NCBI GenBank assembly: GCA_000720845.1
Contig: JODU01000001.1
Location: 124,001-188,000, forward strand
Reading direction: 5' to 3'
DNA: 64,000 bases
Source of the DNA: Kitasatospora aureofaciens
Lineage (GTDB): Bacteria; Actinomycetota; Actinomycetes; Streptomycetales; Streptomycetaceae
Shown: piece by piece, positions 36,554 to 44,390 of the stretch
How positions within the stretch are numbered: position 1 is the first letter of the stretch
Layout of the letters: every line of letters starts with the position of its first letter
Notes under the pieces: model-generated
What the model saw: only the letters and a program-made list of their open reading frames with translations
Database searches by the model: none
What the model was told of the DNA's origin: nothing
Made by a program: the position numbers and the translations under genes

Positions 36554-37754
36554 GGCGTGCACCCGCCGTGGTCGCGCGGCGCCGCGGGCGGTGCGCCCGC
36601 ACGACCCGGGAGCGTCGCCGTCCTCGGCCGCGCTGCTCGCAGGAGCGGAACGTGGCCCAGCAGCCCGCCAGGACCAGCGCGAACACCGGAAGCCAGGCGA
36701 GCCGGGCCGCGACCCAGTCCAGGCCGTCGGGGGCCGTGTGCAGGCCGGGCAGACGGCCCGCGAGGAGACCGGTGGCCGTGGTCGCCATCAGCGCCGTCTG
36801 GTGCCAGAGGAAGATCGTCATCGCGGAGAGGTTGACCAGCGCGACCCCTGCCCAGGCCATCGGACGCCGCATCGCACCGCGCAGCCGCTCGCGCAGCAGC
36901 AGGGCGAGCCCGCACTGGGCCAGGCCGAAGGTGACGGCGGCCAGGGTCGGCGGGTTGAGGTTCGACACCGACGCGCCCGGGACACCGACCATCGACGCCG
37001 GGTAGACCGCCCAGGCGACGAGCGCCGCGGTCGCCGCCGTGCCGCCGATCAGCAGGAACCAGCCGGATCGGCGCCGGTCCAGTTCACCGCGGGTCCAGGC
37101 GGCGCCCAGGGTGTAGGGAACCAGCCAGCCGGCGGCGAGGTTGACCCAGCCGAGCCAGGCCGGGGCGCCGAACCCGAAGCGCAGCAGGTCTGTGTGGAGA
37201 ACGACGACCAGCGGCCACAGCGGATGCAGACGGGTCAGCAACGGCGTCGCCGCGGTCAGCGCGGCGAAGACCAGCAGGAACCACATCGGGGACAACGCCA
37301 GCTTCACCAGCGTGTGGACGGTCACGAAGTCCGCGCCCGTCAGGAGCAGCAGCGCCGCCGTCACCGCCCACAGCCCGAGGACGGCCAGGACCGGCCGGAA
37401 GAGCCGGGACAGCCGGGCGGTCAGCCAGCGGCCGTAGGACTCGCCGCGGGCCCGGGCCGACGCGTAGCCACGCGTGGCGACATGACCGCCGACCAGGAAG
37501 AACACGGCGAGGGTCTGGAAGGCCCAGGAGACCGGGGCGAACCAGGGCATGTCCTGGAGCGGGCTGGCCGCGTGCAGGCTGCTGCCGTCGGCGACCAGCG
37601 CCGTCACCAGCCAGTGCCCGAGGACCACCCCGAGGATGGCGAAGGCGCGCAGGGCGTCCACGGCCCGGTCCCGGTTCTCGGGTGTGGCCGAGTCGACGCG
37701 GTCGGCGGCCGCGCGCAGGGTGCCGCGCGGGTGTGCCGGGGTCGGGTCAGCCAT
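36546..37754 (-). CDS. Acyltransferase-3 family integral membrane protein
   Basis: The protein has 402 residues and about ten membrane helices. The family signature of the first helix is RDRAVDALRAFAILGVVLGHW, with the catalytic-type His, followed by an arginine region and VFFLVGGHVATRGYASAR. Acyltransferase-3 proteins transfer acetyl or succinyl groups to sugars, lipids or antibiotics at the membrane. The tail is strongly basic (RGRGRRRSRVVRAHRPRRR). Its start overlaps the hydrolase gene and its end overlaps the kinase gene by eight bases each, so all are translated from one mRNA. Confidence 0.85.
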   Translation of the reverse strand: MADPTPAHPRGTLRAAADRVDSATPENRDRAVDALRAFAILGVVLGHWLVTALVADGSSLHAASPLQDMPWFAPVSWAFQTLAVFFLVGGHVATRGYASARARGESYGRWLTARLSRLFRPVLAVLGLWAVTAALLLLTGADFVTVHTLVKLALSPMWFLLVFAALTAATPLLTRLHPLWPLVVVLHTDLLRFGFGAPAWLGWVNLAAGWLVPYTLGAAWTRGELDRRRSGWFLLIGGTAATAALVAWAVYPASMVGVPGASVSNLNPPTLAAVTFGLAQCGLALLLRERLRGAMRRPMAWAGVALVNLSAMTIFLWHQTALMATTATGLLAGRLPGLHTAPDGLDWVAARLAWLPVFALVLAGCWATFRSCEQRGRGRRRSRVVRAHRPRRRATTAGARHV

Positions 37755-38736
37755 GGGTCACCTCCGTGGTCTCGCCCAGGGCGATCCGGGCCAGGTTCGT
37801 CAGGGAGAGGGAGCCGGGGTCGAAGTAGTCGCTGTGGCCGCCCTCGCCGGCGTCGAAGACCCGGGCGCCGAAGTCCGGGGAGACCGGGTCCGTGCCGAAG
37901 CCGACGGTGGTGCCGAACAGGTCGGCGCTGACGTGCGGAACGTGCTCCACCCAGTCGTCGGCGCCCCGCCCCGCCCATATCCGGGCGTCGGAGTGCAGCC
38001 CGGCGGCGGTGTCGGACCCGGTGCCGGGGCTGCCGACCAGGGCGATGTCGGACACGTCCAGGCCGTCGGCGGCACGGGCGCAGACCACCGAGCCGTAGGA
38101 GTGGCAGAAGAGGGCGAGGCGGCTGCCGGGGCCGGTGATCCCGCGCAGGTCGGTGACCAGGCCGCGCAGCCCGGGGGCGGCCCGGTCGGCGCGGTCGGTC
38201 GTGGCGACGGTGGTGCTGACGGTGCCCGGCGTCTCGTAGCCCAGCCAGGCCACGACCGCGGTGCGGGTCCCCGCGGGCGCCTCGGCGTGGAGCTGCCGGT
38301 GCAGGGCGAGGGCGGCGGCGCGGAACCGGCCGTAGGTGTCGAGGCCGGTGTCGGAGCCCGGGACCAGGACGGCGACGCGGTCGGCGTGCGCCAGGTCGCC
38401 GAAGACCTCGGTGGCCCGTCCGGCGCCCCGGCCGTCGAAGGCGAGGAGGTGGCGGGACCGGTCGGCCATCGCCCGGTCCGCCGCCGCCCGGTGATCGTCG
38501 CCGTGTCGGGCGGCCATCCGGGACGCCTGAGCCGCGTTGGCCCGGTTGGCGGCGTACGCGTCGTCCAGCGTGGCGGCCGTCGGGGCCGCGAGCGCGGCGG
38601 GGACCGGGGCGGGGATCTCGGGCCGCGCGGCCCCGGAGAGGGGAAGCGCCACGGCACCCGCGATGAGCGCGGCACTACCGGCGCGGCGCCATCCGCCCAC
38701 GCGCCGCCGCCAACGTACCGTCGTTCCGGGCCTCAT
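37747..38736 (-). CDS. Secreted alpha/beta hydrolase (DUF1023-like)
   Basis: The protein has 329 residues. It has a twin-basic, hydrophobic N-terminal export signal (RRRVGGWRRAGSAALIAGAVAL). A helical region follows, then an alpha/beta hydrolase core with LVPGSDTGLDTYGRFR, WLGYETPGT, the nucleophile CHSYGS (Ser near residue 216), an Asp-containing VGSPGTGSD and the terminal His in AGEGGHSDYF. These are the marks of the actinobacterial DUF1023 hydrolases. It heads the operon containing an acyltransferase and two-component system B, so an envelope substrate is plausible. Confidence 0.88.
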   Translation of the reverse strand: MRPGTTVRWRRRVGGWRRAGSAALIAGAVALPLSGAARPEIPAPVPAALAAPTAATLDDAYAANRANAAQASRMAARHGDDHRAAADRAMADRSRHLLAFDGRGAGRATEVFGDLAHADRVAVLVPGSDTGLDTYGRFRAAALALHRQLHAEAPAGTRTAVVAWLGYETPGTVSTTVATTDRADRAAPGLRGLVTDLRGITGPGSRLALFCHSYGSVVCARAADGLDVSDIALVGSPGTGSDTAAGLHSDARIWAGRGADDWVEHVPHVSADLFGTTVGFGTDPVSPDFGARVFDAGEGGHSDYFDPGSLSLTNLARIALGETTEVTHG

Positions 38737-38841
38737 GGCCGCCCCCCTCCAGCACGCCCGCCCACCGGGCGTGTCTGCAAGGGAAGTTATGGACCGGGCC
38801 GGGTAACCCGCGTCCCGCCGGGGAACTCACCTGCGGGGTAG

Positions 38842-38866
38842 TTCTCAGGTACTACGGGTACGACGG
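38842..38866. promoter_or_regulatory. Shared motif upstream of the system B operon
   Basis: TTCTCAGGTACTACGGGTAC matches the element at 34421 over 16 bases with one difference. It lies about 106 bases before the hydrolase start, in the 144-base gap between the hydrolase and the formamidase genes. Confidence 0.6.
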
Positions 38867-38880
38867 CACCGGCCGTCCGC

Positions 38881-39783
38881 TCACCAGGCCAGCTGGGCGA
38901 TCTCCTCCGCCACCACCGCGCACGCGTCGGCCGCCGGGTCGATCAGCGGGTAGTGGCCGACGTCCTCCAGCAGCGTCACCCCCACCACCTCCCCGGCCTT
39001 CGCCGCCGCGTCGGCGTACGCCTCGGCGACCGCCTGCGGGACGTCCACGTCGGCGCGGCCCTGCACGAGGGTCGTCGCGATCCCGGTGGGCAGCAGCAGG
39101 GCGGGGTCGGCATACGGGCGGCGTTCGGTGAACAGCTCACCGTCGCCCAGGAGTTGCCGCGTCGCGCCACCGCACACGTCGAGCTTGTCGGCGACCTCGA
39201 AGTCGGCGATCGGCGCGAGCGCGACCACGCCGCGCAGGGGCGCCGGGCGCTCGGTCCGCCACGGGGCGTCCGCGGGCAGCAGATGCCGGGCGGCCGCCCA
39301 CAGGGCGAGGTGGCCGCCGGCGGAGTGGCCGGTGAGCACCACGCGCCGCGCGTCCGCCCGCGGCAGATGCCGCCGGACCAGCTCCGGCAGTGCGTCCAGC
39401 GCGGCGGCCACGTCGTCGAACGTGTCGGGCCAGCGCCCCGCGACGGGGTCACCGGCACTCTCACCGGCGGCACCCTCCGCCCCGCGCCGGTACTCCACAC
39501 TGGCCACCCCGAAGCCCCGCCGGGCCAGGAAGCCGGCGAACGGGCTGATGTGGCGCCGGTCGTACGGGGCGCGCCACGAGCCTCCGTGCAGGACCACCAC
39601 GACGGGAGCGGCCTCGCCCGGGCCCGTCCCGCCGCGCGGCACGTAGAAGTCGATCACCTGGTCGGGGTGGTCGCCGTAGCCGGCGGTGCTGTCGGGTTCG
39701 ACCGCCGGGTGGGAGAGGGCCGATTTCTCCTCCGCGGCGTCCCTCGCGGCAGCGGTGCCCGGTTCTGCGGCGGCGTCCGGCAT
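38881..39783 (-). CDS. Kynurenine formamidase-like alpha/beta hydrolase
   Basis: The protein has 300 residues from the ATG at 39783. The oxyanion motif VVVLHGGSW (about residue 70), nucleophile GHSAGGHLALWAA (Ser near 152), Asp in VQGRADVDVPQ and His in EDVGHYPLID are all present. This is the HGGXW esterase type used as N-formylkynurenine formamidase. The assignment rests on its place directly downstream of kynureninase and tryptophan dioxygenase on the same strand (155-base gap). It would convert N-formylkynurenine to kynurenine plus formate. The N-terminus of about 40 residues is disordered. Confidence 0.82.
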   Translation of the reverse strand: MPDAAAEPGTAAARDAAEEKSALSHPAVEPDSTAGYGDHPDQVIDFYVPRGGTGPGEAAPVVVVLHGGSWRAPYDRRHISPFAGFLARRGFGVASVEYRRGAEGAAGESAGDPVAGRWPDTFDDVAAALDALPELVRRHLPRADARRVVLTGHSAGGHLALWAAARHLLPADAPWRTERPAPLRGVVALAPIADFEVADKLDVCGGATRQLLGDGELFTERRPYADPALLLPTGIATTLVQGRADVDVPQAVAEAYADAAAKAGEVVGVTLLEDVGHYPLIDPAADACAVVAEEIAQLAW

Positions 39784-39938
39784 GGTCAACCTCTCAGCGA
39801 CGGAACGGTGTTGGCGGACCGGAGGAAGGAATTCGGCCGTTGGCGGGACGTTATCAGGCCGGTGACGTGCGCGGACACGGGGATGTGACGCTGGGTGAGG
39901 ACCGAAACGGCGCGTCCGGACCCCACCCCGCGGGCGGC

Positions 39939-41177
39939 TCAGCCGGCCAGCGTCCGGGCCAGCACCCGCGCCGCCCGCTCCACGTCCGCGAAGCCGACGT
40001 ACAGCGGGGTGAAGCCGAAGCGCAGCACGTCGGGGGCGCGGTAGTCGCCGACCACCCCGCGCTCGACGAGGCGTTTCATGACCTCGCCCGCGTCGTCGCA
40101 GCGCAGCGCGACCTGGCTGCCCCGCTCGGCGTGCGCCGCCGGGGTCACGGACTCCACGCGGCCGTCCGGGACGTACGCCGCGACGCAGCGCAGGAAGAAG
40201 TCCGTCAGCGCCAGCGACTTGGCCCGCACCGCCGCCACCGAGACCCCGTCCTCGTCCCACACGTCCAGCGCCGCCTCCAGGGCGAGCAGGGAGAGGATGT
40301 CCGGCGTACCGACCCGCCCGCGCACCGCGCCCGAGCCCGGCGCGTAGTCGGACCGCATGCCGAACGGCTCGGCGTGCGAGTTCCAGCCCGGCAGCGGGGA
40401 GTCGAAACGGGGCTGGAGGTCGCGCCGGACGTACAGGTACGCGGGCGAGCCGGGGCCGCCGTTGAGGTACTTGTAGGTGCAGCCGACCGCCAGGTCCACG
40501 CCGTGCTCGTCGAGCCCGACCGGCAGCGCGCCCGCGCTGTGGCACAGGTCCCAGACCGCGTACGCCCCCGCCACGTGCACCGCGGCCGTGAGCGCCGGCA
40601 GGTCGTGCAGCCGGCCGGTGCGGTAGTCGACGTGGTTGAGCAGCACGGCGGCGGTGCGCTCCCCCCGGTCGGCCAGCACCTTCGGCACCTCGGCCGGGGC
40701 CACGGGCCGCAGGCCGCACCCCGTCATCCGGGCCGCCGACTCGGCGATGTACCCGTCCGTGGGAAAGGTGGTGGCGTCGACCAGGATCTCGTCCCGGACC
40801 GGGCCGCCCCCACCGTCGCCGCCGTCCGCCTGCGCCATGCGCACCGCGGCGACAAGCGCCTTGAAGACGTTGACGCTCGTCGAGTCACCGACGACGACCT
40901 GCCCGGCGGCCGCGCCGACCAGGGGGGCGATCCGGTCGCCGATCCGCTCGGGCGCGGTCCACCAGCCGCTCTCCTCCCAGGAGCGGATGCGCAGCTCGCC
41001 CCACTGGCGCCGTACGACGTCCTCCACGCGCGCGGGGACGTGCGCGGGGAGCGCGCCGAGGGAGTTGCCGTCGAGGTACGTGACGTCGTCGAGGACGAAA
41101 CGCCCACGCACCGCCGCCAGACGGTCGGCGGCGTCCAGCTTCTCCGCCTCGCCCGCGAGGCCCGTCGGCTCAGACAT
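39939..41177 (-). CDS. kynU: Kynureninase
   Basis: The protein has 412 residues, the usual length. It carries VTYLDGNSLGALPAHVPARV, the PLP-phosphate region GDSTSVNVFKALVAAVRMA, the Asp-bearing VWDLCHSAGALPVGLDEHGV and the Schiff-base lysine in AVGCTYKYLNGGPGSPAYLY. It cleaves kynurenine to anthranilate and alanine. The start overlaps the 3' end of the dioxygenase gene by eight bases. The anthranilate made can feed back to tryptophan or to specialised metabolites. Confidence 0.96.
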   Translation of the reverse strand: MSEPTGLAGEAEKLDAADRLAAVRGRFVLDDVTYLDGNSLGALPAHVPARVEDVVRRQWGELRIRSWEESGWWTAPERIGDRIAPLVGAAAGQVVVGDSTSVNVFKALVAAVRMAQADGGDGGGGPVRDEILVDATTFPTDGYIAESAARMTGCGLRPVAPAEVPKVLADRGERTAAVLLNHVDYRTGRLHDLPALTAAVHVAGAYAVWDLCHSAGALPVGLDEHGVDLAVGCTYKYLNGGPGSPAYLYVRRDLQPRFDSPLPGWNSHAEPFGMRSDYAPGSGAVRGRVGTPDILSLLALEAALDVWDEDGVSVAAVRAKSLALTDFFLRCVAAYVPDGRVESVTPAAHAERGSQVALRCDDAGEVMKRLVERGVVGDYRAPDVLRFGFTPLYVGFADVERAARVLARTLAG

Positions 41178-41985
41178 AGGACCGCGCCGTCCACAGCTCG
41201 GGGAAGACGTTGTTGCGGGCCCGCTTCTCCAGCCAGGCCACCCCGGCGGAGCCGCCCGTGCCGGTCTTGGAGCCCATCGCGCGCCGGGTGGCGACCAGGT
41301 GGTCGTTGCGCCAGCGCCAGACCAGCTCCGCGACGTCGGTGAGGGCCTCGCCGAGCCGGGCCAGCTCGCCGTTCTGGTCGCCGGAGTAGACGGCCGTCCA
41401 GGCGGCCTCCACCTCGGGCGCGGCCTCGTACTTCTGGGTGAGGTCGCGCCGGAGCACGGCGTCGGGGATGTCGTACCCGCGCCGGGCCAGCAGCCGGACC
41501 ACCTCGTCGTACAGGCTCGGCTCGTGCAGCGCCTTCTCCAGTTCCGCGTGGACGCGCGGGGCGCCGCGGTGCGGGACGAGCATGGACGCGGACTTGTCGC
41601 CGAGCAGGAACTCCATACGGCGGTACATCGCCGACTGGAAGCCGGAGCCCTCGCCGAGGGCGGACCGGTAGGAGTTGAACTGGGCCGGGGTGAGCTGCCC
41701 CAGTGGGGTCCAGGAGGCGTTCAGCGCCTCCAGCTCCCGCACCGAGCGCTTGAGCGCGTCGGTCGCCACCGGGATCCGGTCCTCGCGCAGGGCGCGGGCG
41801 GCGGTCTCCCACTCGTGGACGATGACGGTGAACCACAGCTCCATGACCTGGGTCGTGACCAGGAAGACCATCTCTCCGGGATCGTCGGAGAGGGTGTGCT
41901 GGAGGTGGGTGAGCACGTCCGCCTTGACGTAGTCCTCGTACGGCGTGCTGCCCTCGAAGTCGAGATTCGGGGCGTCGTGGGACAT
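41170..41985 (-). CDS. Tryptophan 2,3-dioxygenase
   Basis: The protein has 271 residues. The N-terminal YVKADVLTHLQHTLSDDPGE, the substrate-binding MVFLVTTQVMELWFTVIVHE, the FQSAMYRRMEFLLGDKS segment and the C-terminal heme region WRWRNDHLVATRRAMG followed by SKTGTGGSAGVAWL match the family. It oxidises tryptophan to N-formylkynurenine using heme. The ATG at 41985 has an AGGAGA site, so this is the first gene of the dioxygenase-kynureninase-formamidase operon. Confidence 0.96.
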   Translation of the reverse strand: MSHDAPNLDFEGSTPYEDYVKADVLTHLQHTLSDDPGEMVFLVTTQVMELWFTVIVHEWETAARALREDRIPVATDALKRSVRELEALNASWTPLGQLTPAQFNSYRSALGEGSGFQSAMYRRMEFLLGDKSASMLVPHRGAPRVHAELEKALHEPSLYDEVVRLLARRGYDIPDAVLRRDLTQKYEAAPEVEAAWTAVYSGDQNGELARLGEALTDVAELVWRWRNDHLVATRRAMGSKTGTGGSAGVAWLEKRARNNVFPELWTARSYV

Positions 41986-42133
41986 CGCTGTCTCCTGATG
42001 TGCACGGGTAGCGGTCCGCCCTGCCGTTACCGGCACGGGGCCCCGGTCCCCAACGGCATCCTCCGCAATCGTCGCAGGAAACCGCAAGGCCCGCCCGCGC
42101 ACGGCGGACGGGCCCGGACGCGTCGGGGGCAGG

Positions 42134-42547
42134 TCAGCCCAGCACCTCGGCCGCGCTCGGCGAGGAGTCCTTCAGGAACTGGCTGCAGCGCTCGTACTCC
42201 TCCTTCTCGCCGATCGCCTGGGCGGCGCGGGCGAGGGCGTGCAGGGCGCGCAGGAAGCCGCGGTTCGGCTCGTGCTCCCAGGGCACCGGGCCGTGCCCCT
42301 TCCAGCCGCTGCGGCGCAGGGCGTCGAGGCCGCGGTGGTAGCCCGTACGGGCGTACGCGTACGACTCCACGACGCTGCCCCGCTCGAACGCCTCGTCGGC
42401 CAGCCGGGCCCAGGCGAGCGAGGACGTCGGGTACTTCGCGGCGACGTCGGCGGGGGAGGTGCCGCCCGCCAGCAGCTCGCGCGGGCCGGGGTCGTCGGGG
42501 AGGTGGGTCGGGGGCGGTCCCCCGAGGAGGTTCTCGTGAATGGCCAT
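42134..42547 (-). CDS. DUF3151 family protein
   Basis: The protein has 137 residues and is acidic and helical. It has LLGGPPPTHLPDDPGPRELL at the N-terminus, then YPTSSLAWARLADEAFERG and YAYARTGYHRGLDALRRSGW, a TPR-like helical pair characteristic of DUF3151, and ends with EYERCSQFLKDSSPSAAEVL. The family is actinobacterial and of unknown function. The ATG at 42547 is the last start before the repeat-rich intergenic region and fits the family N-terminus. Confidence 0.88.
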   Translation of the reverse strand: MAIHENLLGGPPPTHLPDDPGPRELLAGGTSPADVAAKYPTSSLAWARLADEAFERGSVVESYAYARTGYHRGLDALRRSGWKGHGPVPWEHEPNRGFLRALHALARAAQAIGEKEEYERCSQFLKDSSPSAAEVLG

Positions 42548-42584
42548 GGGACAAGTCTGCGGCATGCGCGGGGGTCGGCCGGAC

Positions 42585-42850
42585 GGGTGCGACGGGGTGA
42601 CGGGGGGGGCGGTGCGTTGTCGGGTGCGACGGGGTGACGGAGGGCGGTGCGTTGTCGGGTGCGGGTGAGCTGTGGCTGGGCGCGCAGTTCCCCGCGCCCC
42701 TTGGAGGCGGGACCGGGACGTCGGCCCCAGAGGGCACCCCGCGTACCCGTTCCGCGCGCGGTTCCCCGCGCCCCTTGAGGGCGGGACCGGGACGTCGGCC
42801 CCAGAGGGCACCCCGCATACCCGTTCCGCGCGCGGTTCCCCGCGGCCCTT
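42585..42850. repeat. Tandem repeats in the intergenic region between DUF3151 and MFS genes
   Basis: The 318-base gap (42548-42865) has no gene but two repeat sets. First, a block of about 36 bases (GGGTGCGACGGGGTGACGG, then CGGTGCGTTGTCGGGTGCG) occurs about twice at 42585-42663. Second, a 74-bp unit starting GTTCCCCGCGCCCCTTG occurs at 42687, 42761 and, truncated, at 42835, differing in only a few bases. The GCGCAGTTCCCCGCGCCCCT core is a dispersed intergenic element common in Streptomyces (from memory). Confidence 0.85.
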
Positions 42851-42865
42851 GGGGAGCGGGGGCGG

Positions 42866-44320
42866 TCAGGTGGTGTGCTCGCCCTCCAGTGGGGGTGTCA
42901 GTACCGAGGCGTGTGTGCGGCACTCGGGCCGGGGGCAGTCCGGGGCCGGGCGGCGCACCGTGGTGAAGGCGATCACGGAGCCCGCGACCAGGACCCCCGC
43001 GCAGATGAGCATCGCCGGTCCGAACGCGTCGTCGAACGCCGGTGCCGACCGGTACGCCTCCTCCCCCATGCCGGTGAGCAGGGGCAGCGCGGCGACCGCG
43101 ACGAGCCCCGCCGCACGGGCCGCCGCGTTGTTGATGCCGCTGGCCAGACCGGCGCGCGCGGTGTCCAGGGCGGCCAGCACGCTCGCCGTCAGCGGCGCGA
43201 CCAGCGTGACCATGCCGAGGCCGAGCACCAGCAGGGCGGGCAGCACGTCCGCGAGGTACGAGGCGCCGGGACCTACCCGCAGCATCAGCAGCATCCCGGC
43301 CGCGCACAGCAGCGGGCCGACGGTGAGCTGGAGCCGCGGGCCGAACCGCTCGGCGAGTTCCCCGGAGCGGGCGGAGAGCAGCAGCATCAGGACGGTGGTC
43401 GGCAGCAGGGCCGTACCGGCGGCCAGCGCGGACCAGCCGACGACGACCTGGAGCTGGAGCGCGGCGAGGAAGAAGAAGCCGCCGAAGGCCGCGTACACGC
43501 ACAGCGTGACCACGTTGACCGCCGTGAACTGGCGGGAGGAGAAGACGTCCAGCGGCATCATCGGATCCTTGCCGCGCCGCTCGACGACGCCGAAGGCCAC
43601 GGCGGCCACCGCCCCGGCCACCGCGCTGAGCGCCACCGCCCAGGACGCCGTACGGGCCTCGATCAGCGCGTAGGTGAGCAGCGCCAGGGCCGCCGCGCAC
43701 AGGGCGGCGCCGAGCACGTCGAACCGCGTGTGGGCGCGCTCGTCCGAGGACTCCGGTACGTGCCGCAGCGCGACCGGCGCGCACAGCAGCGCCAGCGGGA
43801 CGTTGAGCAGGAACACCCAGCGCCAGCCCGCGCCGTCCACCAGCCAGCCCCCGACGAACGGCCCCACCGCCGCGCCGACGCCCCCGAACCCCGACCACAG
43901 GCCCACCGCCCGGCCCCGGTCGTCGGCGTGGAAGGAGGCCTGGATCAGGGCGAGGGAGCCCGGGGTGAGCAGCGCCCCGCCGACGCCTTGCAGGGCGCGG
44001 GCGGCGATCAGCACGCCGGTGTTCGGCGCGAGGCCGCACAGCAGGGAGGCGGCGGCGAACCACAGCACGCCGAGGACGAAGATCCGGCGGCGGCCGAACC
44101 GGTCGCCGAGGGCGCCGCCGAGCAGGATCAGACCGGCCAGCGTGACCATGTAGGCGTTGACGGTCCACTGGAGGGCGGCGAGGTCCGCGCCGAGGTCACG
44201 TCCGATGTGCGGCAGCGCGACGTTGACGACGGTCGAGTCGAGCAGGGCCATGCTGGATCCGAGGACGGTGGTGAGCAGGATCCACTTGCCTTGCGGTGAG
44301 GCCAGCCGGACGTCGGGCAT
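42866..44320 (-). CDS. MFS drug-efflux transporter, DHA2 (14-helix) type
   Basis: The protein has 484 residues and about fourteen membrane helices. The first helix has the motif LLDSTVVNVALPHIGRDL, the loop after helix 2 has LGDRFGRRRIFVLG, and helix 5 has the antiporter motif GPFVGGWLVDGAGWRWVFLL. These are EmrB/QacA-type proton-antiporter marks, so it probably exports a toxic compound. No regulator is adjacent. It lies between the tandem repeats and the fba terminator, likely transcribed alone. Confidence 0.93.
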   Translation of the reverse strand: MPDVRLASPQGKWILLTTVLGSSMALLDSTVVNVALPHIGRDLGADLAALQWTVNAYMVTLAGLILLGGALGDRFGRRRIFVLGVLWFAAASLLCGLAPNTGVLIAARALQGVGGALLTPGSLALIQASFHADDRGRAVGLWSGFGGVGAAVGPFVGGWLVDGAGWRWVFLLNVPLALLCAPVALRHVPESSDERAHTRFDVLGAALCAAALALLTYALIEARTASWAVALSAVAGAVAAVAFGVVERRGKDPMMPLDVFSSRQFTAVNVVTLCVYAAFGGFFFLAALQLQVVVGWSALAAGTALLPTTVLMLLLSARSGELAERFGPRLQLTVGPLLCAAGMLLMLRVGPGASYLADVLPALLVLGLGMVTLVAPLTASVLAALDTARAGLASGINNAAARAAGLVAVAALPLLTGMGEEAYRSAPAFDDAFGPAMLICAGVLVAGSVIAFTTVRRPAPDCPRPECRTHASVLTPPLEGEHTT

Positions 44321-44337
44321 GCCCCCAGGTATACAGC

Positions 44338-44363
44338 GAGCCCGGCGCGCGGGGCGCCGGACT
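44338..44363. terminator. Hairpin downstream of fba
   Basis: The arms CCGGCGC (44342-44348) and GCGCCGG (44354-44360) flank a five-base loop, extended by GAG and CTC after one-base bulges. It starts 28 bases beyond the fba stop on the minus strand. Confidence 0.6.
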
Positions 44364-44390
44364 CGTGCGTACGGTCGTGTCGACCGGGTG

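Noticed and set aside
36054..37931. 625-codon + strand frame across kinase and acyltransferase genes
   Set aside because: Arg/Gln/Gly-rich shadow opposite three overlapping, well-supported genes.
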